Below are positions 5,927-12,868 of a DNA stretch of 13,222 nt, in pieces. Position 1 is the first letter of the stretch. Every line of letters starts with the position of its first letter. The notes below the pieces were generated by a model. That model searched no databases. It worked only from the letters and a program-made list of their open reading frames with translations, and was not told the DNA's origin. Source of the stretch: Candidatus Bipolaricaulota bacterium (lineage in GTDB: Bacteria > Bipolaricaulota > Bipolaricaulia > RBG-16-55-9); assembly GCA_018609825.1 (NCBI GenBank), contig JAHEOA010000166.1:1-13222 (forward strand). The letters run 5' to 3'. A program made the position numbers and the translations under genes.

Positions 5927-6823
5927 TCAACTCGGCAGATACCCGATCCCGTCGGGATGGATGCCGACGTCGAACCGCTCAATCTCCTTGAGCGTGGCCA
6001 TGTTAATGACCGAGACGTCGTTCGTCTTGTTGTTGGCGACGTAGGCCCGATCGCCAGAGGGGTCGAACACGACGCCGCCGGGCCAGCGGCCCACCGGCAA
6101 CCGCTTGATCTCCCAATGGCGTGACGTGTCGATGATGGAGACGTCGTGCGACTCGCGATTGGGCACGAACGCGTATTCCCCATGAGGCGAGAAGACCATG
6201 CGCACGGGCGTCGTCCCGATAGGATGTTTGGCGAGGACGCCGTGGTGCTCGGTGCTCAAGACGAACAGATTGCCCTCGTCCTGGTTGGCCACGTAGAGGT
6301 ACTCGCCGTCCGGGTGCACGGCAACGCCTTCCGGGCCCTTCCCGACTGACACGTGCATCTCGATCTCGTCGGTCGCGGTGTTCAGAACCGACAGCGTGTT
6401 GGAGCCGATGTTCGGGACGTAGATGCGTGACCAATCGGGCGTCGGGTCGAGCATGTGCGAGAGGCGCTGGCCCGTCTTGAGGACCTTGCGGACGTTGTGC
6501 GAGGGCCGATCGAAGATGAAGACTTTATGTGCGTGCGTCGAGGCCAGATAGAGCTTGGATCGATCGGGCGAGACCTTGACGTCGTGCGGAAAGACGAACT
6601 CGGGGTGCTCGATGCGCTCGGTCTCCTCCATCGATTCCGTGTCGATGACCGAAACGTCGCCCTCCATGGCGTTGGAGACGTAAGCAACATGTTCCTCGGG
6701 GACGATCTCCACCTCGTGGGGGTGATGGCCGACGTCGACCTTCTGGATGGTCTGGCCGGAGTCGAGGTCCACAAACGACACGGTGTCCTCGTCCTTGTTG
6801 AGCACGATCAGGCGCTCGGGCAT
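5927..6823 (-). CDS. Seven-bladed YVTN-type beta-propeller protein
   Basis: A 298-residue protein made almost wholly of about 42-residue repeats. Each has a [HGW]-P-x-[EGD]-[VI] turn, a YV[AS]N or YVPN strand and a DVSVI/TLSVL strand. Seven repeats can be counted starting near residues 32, 79, 121, 163, 205, 247 and 289, and the N-terminal strand completes the last blade, so the ring appears closed. There is no signal peptide, although many YVTN-family relatives are exported; it is likely cytoplasmic. The start ATG at 6823 has AAGGAGG 7 nt upstream. A promoter-like element lies at 6859-6887, just after the regulator gene on the same strand. It is probably a binding or scaffold protein, or possibly a lactonase-like enzyme; no catalytic residue set is recognisable, so no reaction is assigned. 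Confidence 0.85.
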   Translation of the reverse strand: MPERLIVLNKDEDTVSFVDLDSGQTIQKVDVGHHPHEVEIVPEEHVAYVSNAMEGDVSVIDTESMEETERIEHPEFVFPHDVKVSPDRSKLYLASTHAHKVFIFDRPSHNVRKVLKTGQRLSHMLDPTPDWSRIYVPNIGSNTLSVLNTATDEIEMHVSVGKGPEGVAVHPDGEYLYVANQDEGNLFVLSTEHHGVLAKHPIGTTPVRMVFSPHGEYAFVPNRESHDVSIIDTSRHWEIKRLPVGRWPGGVVFDPSGDRAYVANNKTNDVSVINMATLKEIERFDVGIHPDGIGYLPS

Positions 6824-6848
6824 GGATGGGCCTCCTTGAGGTGGCGTG

Positions 6849-6874
6849 GGATGCGCTCAGTCTACGCGGCATCC
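6849..6874. promoter_or_regulatory. Dyad GGATGC-N14-GCATCC over the propeller promoter
   Basis: Two perfect 6-bp half-sites (6849-6854 and 6869-6874) are placed symmetrically about the -10 box of the propeller gene. The spacing fits a dimeric regulator. No binding protein can be named; the BTAD regulator encoded immediately upstream is one candidate by position, but that family usually recognises direct repeats. Confidence 0.3.
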
Positions 6875-6887
6875 GTCCCTCAGGCAA
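6859..6887 (-). promoter_or_regulatory. Promoter of the beta-propeller gene
   Basis: On the minus strand there is TTGCCT (6887-6882), a 17-bp spacer and TAGACT (6864-6859), each a 4-of-6 match with ideal spacing. The start is expected near 6852, giving a leader of about 30 nt that includes the AAGGAGG site. This would let the propeller be expressed independently of the upstream regulator gene. Confidence 0.45.
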
Positions 6888-6905
6888 TGCGGCGGGGCTT
6901 TATGG

Positions 6906-9900
6906 TTAGGCGGAAGCTATCAAGCGGTCGAGGACGGACGCGAGCGCATCCGTTCGTCCCTGTTGCATCAAGTCCTGATACGCCGGGTCGCCGAGCGCCG
7001 ACGTCAGCTCAGCCCGGGTCCGCTCGAAGAGCCGTCGCTCGTGGGCCTGCAAGGACGCCCCGATCCCCTCCAGCAGCTCCATGATGGCCCCCTGAAGGCG
7101 GGCGGCTTGCCGTTCATGAGCGTCGATGCGGGCTGTCTCGGCGAGGCCGCAGAGGACCTCGGCGATGGCGAGCTGATCGTTCATCTCGCGACAGATCGTC
7201 AGGCTCTCGGCGAAGTAAGCGCGGGCCTGGGCGACGTCGCGGCGCTCCAGCTCGACCTGGCCCAGCTTGTTGAGCGCCACGGATAGATTGCGCCGGTCGC
7301 TCATCTCGCGGAAGATCGCGGCGATCTCGCCCAGCGAGTCGCGCGCACGTTCCCATTCCGCCTGCTCCAGCGCCAGGTTGCCCAGGTTCCCCAGCGCCAT
7401 GGCGATGCCCCGCTTGTCGTCGACCTCGCGCGCAATCGAGAGGCTTTCGTTCAGGAACGCCCGAGCGCCCGTTACATCGCCCTGCACGCTCGCCACGTAG
7501 CCCAGGTTGTTCAGGACGTTGCACACCCCCGAGCGATCCCCTTCCTCGCGCAGGATCTGTAGGCTCTGCTGGAGGTCGTCGCGCGCGCGGCCGGGATCGC
7601 CCTGCTCCAGGGCCGCCTCGCCGAGGTTGCCCAAGGCAATGGCCATGCCGCGTCCGCCCCCGAGGTCGCGCTCGATGTCGAGGCTCTCCCCGAACAGCTC
7701 GATTGCCCGCTCCAGATCGCCGTGCTCCTGGGCGACGCGCCCCAGGCCGACGAGCGCGTTGGACACGCCCGAGGCGTCGTCGAGCTCGCGATAGAGGGCC
7801 AAGCTCTGGCGTTGACAGGCCTCCGCCGCGGCGTAGTCGCCCTGGCGCCACGCCAGCTCGCCCGCCTGATAGAGCGCCTTCGCCTGCGTCGATCGGTCGG
7901 CCTTGTCGAGATGCTCCAGCGCTTGGTCCAGCCACTGGCGACCCTCGCTGAGATACCCCCGCAGGCTCCAGAATCGGCCCAACGCGCTGGCAAGTCGGAG
8001 TGCCTCCTCGGTGCGATCGGTCGCCAACGCCCAGCCCAGCGCGGCTCGGAGATTGTCCAGCTCGTCGGTGAGCGCGCGAAGCCACTCAGCTTGGTCTTCG
8101 CCGGACAGCCTGGGCTCGGCCGTCTCCGCCAGAGACAGGAAGAACGCGAGATGGTGCCCGCGCAGCTCGTCGGCTTCGCCGGCCGCCTCCAGCTTCGTTT
8201 CCCCGAACTGACGCAACAGCGCATGGAAGGCGTATCGACCGTCCGCGTCACGGTCGAGCAGCGACTTGTCGATCAGCGCAGCGAGCTGCATCAGCGAGGC
8301 GCCGGCAACCGTCTCGGCGGCCTTGCGCGTGAAGCCGCCGCGAAACACGGCCAGTCGCATGAACAGCCGGCGGCTCCGCTCCGACAACAGCTCCCAGGAG
8401 TGTTCAAACACGGCCCGCATGCTCCGGTGCCGCGCCGGCACGTCGCGCGTCTGCGCGGTCAACATGTTCGGATCCGGACCCAATCGTTCGGCGATCTCGG
8501 CGGGCGAGAGCACGCGGAGCCACGTCACGGCCAGCTCGATCGCCAAGGGGATGCCCTCCGAGGCGCGACAGATGGAGGCGACCGCCTCGGCGTTCGCGCT
8601 GCTCACCTCGAAGTCGGGGCGATGGCGGCGCGCGTGCTCGACGAACAGTTGGACGCTGGCGTAGGCCTTCAGTTGGTCCGTCGACGTGGGTTGGGGGGGA
8701 ACGGCCAGCGGCGCCACGATCCAGACCCGCTCGCCCGAGAGATGGAGCGGCTCGCGGCTTGTGGCCAGGATCGTCAATTGGGGACAGGCTTCCAACAGTC
8801 GACGCGTCAGCCGCGCGCAGGCGTCCACCAGGTGCTCGCAGTTGTCGAGAATGAGCAGGGTTCTCGTCTGTCGGAGATGCTCGATCAGCTCGTCGGTGAC
8901 CGCCTGGATCTTCGTCTGGGTCAGCTCCAATGTGGACGCGATTGCCTGCGGCAGCCAATGCGGGTCCGTCAGCGGGGCCAAGTCGACGAACCAGACGCCG
9001 TCGGCGAATCGCTCCATCAGCCGATGGCCAAGCTCAATGGCCAAGCGCGTCTTGCCGCAGCCGCCGACGCCCGTGAGGGTCACGAGGCGCTGGGTCTCCA
9101 GCCAACGCCGAAGCTGAGCCACGTCCTCGTCGCGCCCGTGAAAACAGGTCAATAAATGGGGCAGATTGGCGGGTGCCCGTTCCGCTTCCGTCGGCCCGAC
9201 GCTGCCGAGCGGGGCGTTGGATTCGATGGTCCTGTAGAGGCGCTCGGTCTCCATGTCGGGCGAGACGCCGAGGTCGCTGTGGAGCCGTTGGCGGAAGCGA
9301 CGATACTGTGCCAGCGCCGAGGTCCGGTCGCCCCGCTCGTAGTACAATGCCATGAGCCGCCGATGAACGTCCTCGCGCCATGGGTTGTGCGCCAGGATGC
9401 GCTCGGCATACTGGATGGCCTCCCCGTGCGCGTCCCGACGTACGCACAGATCGACGAGCTGATCGAGCGCCTCAACGTAGCGGGCCTTGAGGAACTCGCG
9501 CTCCTCGATCGCCCAGTCCTCGTCGCAGCTTTCCAGGAAATCGCCCCGATAGAGCGCGACCGCCGACGCCAGATGATGCGCGCGATCGGCGTCGCTTCCC
9601 TGCTCGGCCTGTTGGAGATGGCGCTCAAACGCGTCCACGTCGACCCAGATCGGCACGTCGGATCGCAGTCGGATGATGGTGCGGTCCACGTCGAGGCAGG
9701 ACGCCTCATCCGCATTGTCGGTCTCGAGGACCTGCCGCAGATGATGGAGCGCTTGACGCAGGTTCTGTCGGGCCTGGGACTCGGCGGACGTCGGCCACAG
9801 GAGCGCGGCCACACGGGTCCGCGCGTGGGCTTCGTCGCGATGCCGACACAGAAAGGCCAAGAGGTGGAGCGACGTCGAGGTTCGCACCGACACGGGTCGA

Positions 9901-9950
9901 CCCTCTGCGTCGTACAGTTCGGGCTGGCCGAACAGGTGCAGCCGGCGCAT
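6906..9950 (-). CDS. BTAD / NB-ARC ATPase / TPR transcriptional regulator (AfsR/SARP-like)
   Basis: A 1014-residue cytoplasmic STAND-type regulator. The N-terminal winged-helix DNA-binding domain (about 1-95, starting MRRLHLFGQPEL) is followed by a bacterial transcriptional activation domain (about 97-245) and an NB-ARC-type ATPase with Walker A GVGGCGKT (294-301), Walker B LLILDNCE (365-372), the sensor ATSREPL (396-402) and GIPLAIELA (466-474). The C-terminal half is TPR. From residue 721 the repeats recur with an exact 40-residue period, marked by REL/RDL/REE/REV/REM at 721, 761, 801, 841, 881 and 921. The ligand sensed by the TPR region is unknown. The start ATG at 9950 is chosen because BTAD proteins begin at this motif and AAGGGG lies upstream; the frame stays open to 10064. 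No antibiotic cluster is nearby. Confidence 0.92.
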   Translation of the reverse strand: MRRLHLFGQPELYDAEGRPVSVRTSTSLHLLAFLCRHRDEAHARTRVAALLWPTSAESQARQNLRQALHHLRQVLETDNADEASCLDVDRTIIRLRSDVPIWVDVDAFERHLQQAEQGSDADRAHHLASAVALYRGDFLESCDEDWAIEEREFLKARYVEALDQLVDLCVRRDAHGEAIQYAERILAHNPWREDVHRRLMALYYERGDRTSALAQYRRFRQRLHSDLGVSPDMETERLYRTIESNAPLGSVGPTEAERAPANLPHLLTCFHGRDEDVAQLRRWLETQRLVTLTGVGGCGKTRLAIELGHRLMERFADGVWFVDLAPLTDPHWLPQAIASTLELTQTKIQAVTDELIEHLRQTRTLLILDNCEHLVDACARLTRRLLEACPQLTILATSREPLHLSGERVWIVAPLAVPPQPTSTDQLKAYASVQLFVEHARRHRPDFEVSSANAEAVASICRASEGIPLAIELAVTWLRVLSPAEIAERLGPDPNMLTAQTRDVPARHRSMRAVFEHSWELLSERSRRLFMRLAVFRGGFTRKAAETVAGASLMQLAALIDKSLLDRDADGRYAFHALLRQFGETKLEAAGEADELRGHHLAFFLSLAETAEPRLSGEDQAEWLRALTDELDNLRAALGWALATDRTEEALRLASALGRFWSLRGYLSEGRQWLDQALEHLDKADRSTQAKALYQAGELAWRQGDYAAAEACQRQSLALYRELDDASGVSNALVGLGRVAQEHGDLERAIELFGESLDIERDLGGGRGMAIALGNLGEAALEQGDPGRARDDLQQSLQILREEGDRSGVCNVLNNLGYVASVQGDVTGARAFLNESLSIAREVDDKRGIAMALGNLGNLALEQAEWERARDSLGEIAAIFREMSDRRNLSVALNKLGQVELERRDVAQARAYFAESLTICREMNDQLAIAEVLCGLAETARIDAHERQAARLQGAIMELLEGIGASLQAHERRLFERTRAELTSALGDPAYQDLMQQGRTDALASVLDRLIASA
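7107..7860 (-). repeat. 120-bp in-frame TPR-coding repeats inside the regulator gene
   Basis: About six tandem units of 40 codons encode the TPR array (protein residues about 697-948). The period is exactly 120 bp across at least five intervals. The DNA copies are diverged, while short blocks such as those for LGNLG and LEQG/LEQA recur. These are coding repeats, not a separate element. Confidence 0.7.
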
Positions 9951-10065
9951 GGCACCCAACCCCTTTTTGGACGCACGGCTTCCGACCAAATCTAACACGA
10001 GCACGCGTCGTTGTCTCACCACGACCGGCCAATCCGTCGTCCGTGAAGCGACCGACCTCGCCACC

Positions 10066-10071
10066 TAGAAT
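10066..10071 (+). promoter_or_regulatory. Candidate -10 box of the nucleotidyltransferase/GIY-YIG operon
   Basis: TAGAAT lies 17 nt before the ATG at 10089. The expected start near 10078 leaves a short leader holding AGAGG (10081-10085). A partial -35 (GTGAAG, 10043-10048) sits 17 bp upstream. The 138-bp gap 9951-10088 is shared with the divergent regulator gene, for which I see no strong promoter. Confidence 0.4.
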
Positions 10072-10088
10072 GGCATTCCGAGAGGATC

Positions 10089-10598
10089 ATGGTGGATCGA
10101 ACGCCCAAGGGTGCACTGCCGGGTTGCTTTCGGCGCGTGATCGGCCGGCTCTGCCACGTTGCGAGCCCGGAGGACGTCATATGGGCCTTGACGGGAAGCA
10201 CCGGCTTCGCCCTGCAGGACGTTCCCGTCACGCCGACGGACATCGACGTCCAGACGGATGAACAGGGCGCCTATGCGATCGAGCGCCGCCTCGATGGATA
10301 TTTGGTGGATCCGGTTTCGCTCTCCGAGGGAACGGGCATTCGCTCGCACTTTGGGCGGTTGGTCCTCGAGGGGATCACCGTGGAGCTCATGGGGGCGCTC
10401 CAGAAGCGCCGATCGGATGGGCGTTGGGAGCCGCCCGTCGACGTGTCGAGACATCGGACGTTCGTACCGATGGACGGCGTGCGCGTGCCCGTGCTCGATC
10501 TGTGCTACGAGGAACGCGCCTATCGATGCCTGGGGCGGACCGAGCGAGCGGATCTGTTGCGGTCGGTCGTCGAGCAACGACAGCGCAAATCCGGATGA
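10089..10598 (+). CDS. Nucleotidyltransferase-fold protein (Pol beta superfamily, uncharacterised)
   Basis: A 169-residue soluble protein. It carries the nucleotidyltransferase core: G36-S37 in LTGSTGFALQ, the metal-binding pair D51 and D53 in PTDIDVQTD, and a likely third carboxylate E99 in GITVELMG. The set is complete, so it could be active. Related folds include aminoglycoside nucleotidyltransferase-like proteins and minimal MNT proteins; the substrate here cannot be inferred. The C-terminal half (about 103-169) is basic and helical, ending in Arg/Gln-rich sequence. AGAGG is only 3 nt before the ATG at 10089, so the adjacent GTG at 10092 (6 nt spacing) may be the real start. It overlaps the GIY-YIG gene by 4 nt (ATGA), implying coupled translation and a shared role. 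Confidence 0.75.
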   Translation: MVDRTPKGALPGCFRRVIGRLCHVASPEDVIWALTGSTGFALQDVPVTPTDIDVQTDEQGAYAIERRLDGYLVDPVSLSEGTGIRSHFGRLVLEGITVELMGALQKRRSDGRWEPPVDVSRHRTFVPMDGVRVPVLDLCYEERAYRCLGRTERADLLRSVVEQRQRKSG

Positions 10599-11017
10599 AG
10601 GGAATCTACGGCCTGATCCTCGAGGCCCACGGCGAGGCCGTGGTCGGTCGCTTCGGTACACTGCGTTTTGACGGGATCTACGTCTACGTGGGGTCGGCCC
10701 AAGGGTCGGGCGGCCTCGCCAAGCGGATCGCTCGGCACCGCGCGGTCGCGGCCGGGGCCTCACGGACGCGCCACTGGCACGTCGACTCCCTGCTCGGCCT
10801 CAGCGAACGGATCGATGCCCTCGGCGCCGAGACGTTGGATCCGGAGGCCGAATGCGCCTTGGCGGATGAGCTCGCGCGCCGCGCTCAACGCGTCGTCGAC
10901 GGCTTCGGCGCGAGCGACTGCGCCTGCCGAAGCCATCTCTTCCGGCTGTCCGCATGGGACGTGGCGCCGCTGGTCGAGGCCGTGGCGGCGCTCGACTTGT
11001 GGCCCGTCTCGGTCTGA
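10595..11017 (+). CDS. DUF123 GIY-YIG-type nuclease-domain protein
   Basis: A 140-residue protein of the DUF123 branch of the GIY-YIG superfamily. Visible are K-G-I-Y at 2-5 (GIY), YVYVGS at 29-34 (YIG), the basic stretch LAKRIARHR (41-49), HWHVD (60-64), the acidic helix with E86 where the catalytic Glu is expected, and the family hallmark GASDCACRSHLF (105-116) with C109 and C111. These proteins occur alone or fused to DNA-repair glycosylases, and their target is not established. The ATG at 10595 is inside the upstream stop (ATGA), so translation is probably coupled to the nucleotidyltransferase. The frame remains open upstream to 10424, but that part overlaps the upstream gene and is not like the family. 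It converges on the cysteine-protein gene with 13 bp between stops. Confidence 0.88.
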   Translation: MKGIYGLILEAHGEAVVGRFGTLRFDGIYVYVGSAQGSGGLAKRIARHRAVAAGASRTRHWHVDSLLGLSERIDALGAETLDPEAECALADELARRAQRVVDGFGASDCACRSHLFRLSAWDVAPLVEAVAALDLWPVSV

Positions 11018-11030
11018 CGCGCTCGCGAGG

Positions 11031-11240
11031 CTAACGGTACGTCCGCTGCAACTGATCCCGAGTTCGCGGGCAGACGTCCCACTCCCCGCAGTTCAGGCTG
11101 TCGAGCCGCAGTCGGCCCTTGGCATCCAGGTTCTCCGGGTGGCGACAGAACTGGCCGAAGACGATGCCGCGGCTGACCGCATACGCTCCCAAATACGGGC
11201 AGCATTCGCGCGCGCTTTCCACGCGTGTTTGCGTCTTCAT
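11031..11240 (-). CDS. Small five-cysteine protein of unknown function
   Basis: A 69-residue protein that I do not recognise. It has cysteines at 13, 14, 32, 51 and 57 in the arrangement CCPYLG...FCRHP...NCGEWDVCP, suggesting a zinc or iron-sulfur site with four ligands. There is no signal peptide or membrane helix; it is basic near both ends. The ATG at 11240 has an excellent AGGAGGTG site, the best in the window, which strongly supports it as a real gene. The frame stays open further upstream, into the aminotransferase gene, but in a different frame from that protein. It lies 47 nt downstream of the aminotransferase on the same strand, so the two are probably one operon. Confidence 0.8.
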   Translation of the reverse strand: MKTQTRVESARECCPYLGAYAVSRGIVFGQFCRHPENLDAKGRLRLDSLNCGEWDVCPRTRDQLQRTYR

Positions 11241-11268
11241 GGGCGCACCTCCTCTCTGGTATGCGGAT

Positions 11269-11294
11269 GTCAATCGTCGATATTCCGTCAATCG
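11269..11294. repeat. Direct repeat GTCAATCG, 18-bp period
   Basis: GTCAATCG occurs at 11269-11276 and 11287-11294, straddling the aminotransferase stop codon just upstream of the cysteine-protein gene. It contains TTGAC on the minus strand twice, but neither copy has a good -10 at the right distance. It may be chance. Confidence 0.25.
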
Positions 11295-12535
11295 GACGCC
11301 TGGGCGGCCGTCGGGGCCTGTTCGTCCAGCGCCCGTCGTAACACGCGCCCGAGGCGGTCCATGCCGTCTTCGATGAGCTCGACGTTGGCGTAGGAGAAGT
11401 TGAGCCGCATCGTGTTGCGGATCTGCTCCGTCGGGTCGAGCGTGTGGCCGGGCACGAACGCGACCTTCTCCGTCTCCACGGCCGTCTCGAGCAGCTCGGC
11501 CGCGTCGATGGCCTCGGGCAGCGTCACCCAGAGGAACAGGCCGCCCTCCGGATGTGTCCACCGGACGCCCTCGGGGAAGTTCGCTTCGATCGCGCTCAGC
11601 ATGGCGTCGCGTCGCTCGCGATAGACCGAGCGGATGCGCTCGGCGTGCTCGTCGATGAAGCCGTCGCGGGCGACCTCGTAGGCCACCATCTGGGTGTAGG
11701 TGCTCGTGTGCAGATCGGCGCCCTGCTTGGCTTGGACCATGCGCCGAATGACGTCGTTCGGGGCCAGCGCCCAGCCGAGCCGCAATCCCGGCGAAAGCGT
11801 CTTGGAGAACGTGCCGAGATAGAGCACGTCGCCCTCGCCCGTGGTGCCGCGTCGGCGCGCGTCGAGCGCGACGAGCGGGCTCTGGGGCTCGCCGGAGTAG
11901 CGCAGCTTGCTGTAGGGGTCGTCCTCCACCAACGGAACGCCGTATTGATCGGCCAGCTCCAAGAGGATCTCGCGGCGCTTGGGCGAGAGCGTCACGCCCG
12001 CCGGGTTGTGGAACGTCGGCATGGTGTAGAGGAACTTCGGGCCGTGCCGCAGAACCTCTTCGAGCTCGTCAACCTGCATGCCGTCGTCGTCGACGGGGAT
12101 CGTCAAGTACTCGGCTTGGTAGGCCTTCCAGGCTTGCAGCGCCCCCAGGAACGTCGGGCGCTCCACGGCCACGTGATCCCCGGGGTTGATGAAGATCTTC
12201 CCGAACAGATCGAGTGCCTGCTGGGAGCCGTGCGTGATCAGGACTTGGTCGGGATCGACCTCAAAGCCATCTTCGGTCATCATCGCCGCAATCAGCTCGC
12301 GCAGCGGTTGGTAGCCTTCGGTGGTGCTGTACTGCAGCGCCGTTGAGCCGTGCTCGCGCAGGACCTTCTGAGACGCCTCGTCGAACGCCTCCACCGGGAA
12401 GACTTCAGGCGCGGGCAGTCCACCGGCGAATGAAATGACGTCGGGTTGGGCGGTGAGCTTGAGCAGCTCCCGAATGGCCGAGCCGCTCATGCCGCGCGTC
12501 CGCTGGGCGTAGCGATCCGTCCAAGTCGTCTCCAT
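11288..12535 (-). CDS. PLP-dependent aminotransferase, fold type I (MocR/LysN-like, no DNA-binding domain)
   Basis: A 415-residue cytoplasmic aminotransferase of the class I/II group. Visible are ISFAGGLPAPEVFP (34-47), typical of the 2-aminoadipate/aromatic/branched-chain-type LysN and MocR-like group, GSQQALDL (103-110) for PLP phosphate contacts, NPAG (177-180), VEDDPYSKLRY (203-213) with the PLP-ring Asp and Tyr, and the Schiff-base lysine K245 in FSKTLSPGLRLGW. A C-terminal R in NTMRLNFSY binds the substrate carboxylate. It lacks the N-terminal GntR helix-turn-helix of true MocR regulators, so it is an enzyme. The substrate range (2-aminoadipate, aromatic or branched-chain amino acids) cannot be fixed. 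The start ATG at 12535 has GAGAGGAGG upstream. It is followed by the cysteine-protein gene and is divergent from the iron-sulfur flavoprotein gene. Confidence 0.92.
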   Translation of the reverse strand: METTWTDRYAQRTRGMSGSAIRELLKLTAQPDVISFAGGLPAPEVFPVEAFDEASQKVLREHGSTALQYSTTEGYQPLRELIAAMMTEDGFEVDPDQVLITHGSQQALDLFGKIFINPGDHVAVERPTFLGALQAWKAYQAEYLTIPVDDDGMQVDELEEVLRHGPKFLYTMPTFHNPAGVTLSPKRREILLELADQYGVPLVEDDPYSKLRYSGEPQSPLVALDARRRGTTGEGDVLYLGTFSKTLSPGLRLGWALAPNDVIRRMVQAKQGADLHTSTYTQMVAYEVARDGFIDEHAERIRSVYRERRDAMLSAIEANFPEGVRWTHPEGGLFLWVTLPEAIDAAELLETAVETEKVAFVPGHTLDPTEQIRNTMRLNFSYANVELIEDGMDRLGRVLRRALDEQAPTAAQASD

Positions 12536-12604
12536 TGCGTCCTCCTCTCACGCGGTTGCCCGCTGCCAGTATGGCGCCCTCCGCCGGCATGGCGCCATGA
12601 CGTA

Positions 12605-12623
12605 GCGCAGTTCGCGACTGCGC
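12605..12623. repeat. Perfect 7-bp inverted repeat in the divergent control region
   Basis: GCGCAGT and ACTGCGC are separated by TCGCG. It is 70 bp upstream of the aminotransferase start and about 250 bp upstream of the right-hand gene. No T-tract follows, so an operator or an mRNA leader hairpin is more likely than a terminator. Confidence 0.4.
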
Positions 12624-12825
12624 AACCAAATTCAACACGGCTCCGCGTGAAAAATCCAACAAGCTAGGACAAGCCAGCTCACAGATCGCCATAAAGCCGA
12701 TACCTACAATGGAGGCCGTCGCAGGTGACCGGTAGCGGTGACCACAACGTCGGGCTCGTCCGATAAGGCGAGTGGTTCTTGTCCCGATCCTGACCCGGAT
12801 CATGGTGACGGGCCACCCGTAAAAC

Positions 12826-12831
12826 GATAAT
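12826..12831 (+). promoter_or_regulatory. Candidate -10 box of the iron-sulfur flavoprotein gene
   Basis: GATAAT matches the -10 consensus at 5 of 6 positions. The predicted start near 12838 gives a leader of about 31 nt that contains AAGGAAGGG. The -35 region at the right distance (TGGTGA, 12803-12808) is poor and overlaps the third GGTGAC copy, which would fit an activator-dependent promoter. Confidence 0.4.
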
Positions 12832-12868
12832 GAGACCTGGAATTAAGGAACGGAAGGAAGGGTCTAGC

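Larger units (their letters stand above)
12536..12868. other. 333-bp divergent intergenic region with several short repeats
   Basis: No convincing gene is seen. It contains a direct repeat ATGGCGCC at 12571 and 12589 (18-bp period), the second copy inside the palindrome ATGGCGCCAT. A perfect hairpin GCGCAGT-TCGCG-ACTGCGC lies at 12605-12623. GGTGACC occurs twice (12724-12730 and 12737-12743) and GGTGAC a third time at 12804-12809. A -10-like GATAAT is at 12826-12831 toward the right-hand gene. I see no strong promoter for the aminotransferase. Its length and repeats suggest regulation of both flanking genes. Confidence 0.6.

Noticed and set aside
7107..7860. 120-bp periodicity suggesting a minisatellite or CRISPR-like array
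   Set aside because: The copies are diverged at DNA level but keep frame and TPR residues; they are protein repeats inside one gene.
7722..9155. A 477-codon open frame on the plus strand inside the regulator region
   Set aside because: It is a mirror of the BTAD/NB-ARC/TPR gene, whose domains are unbroken on the minus strand.
9951..10064. N-terminal extension of the regulator to 10064
   Set aside because: BTAD proteins start at the MRRLHLFG-type motif; the extra 38 residues have no family match, and AAGGGG favours the ATG at 9950.
11241..11561. Long N-terminal extension of the cysteine protein
   Set aside because: It lies out of frame over the aminotransferase gene, is Arg/Gly-rich, and the AGGAGGTG site clearly marks the ATG at 11240.
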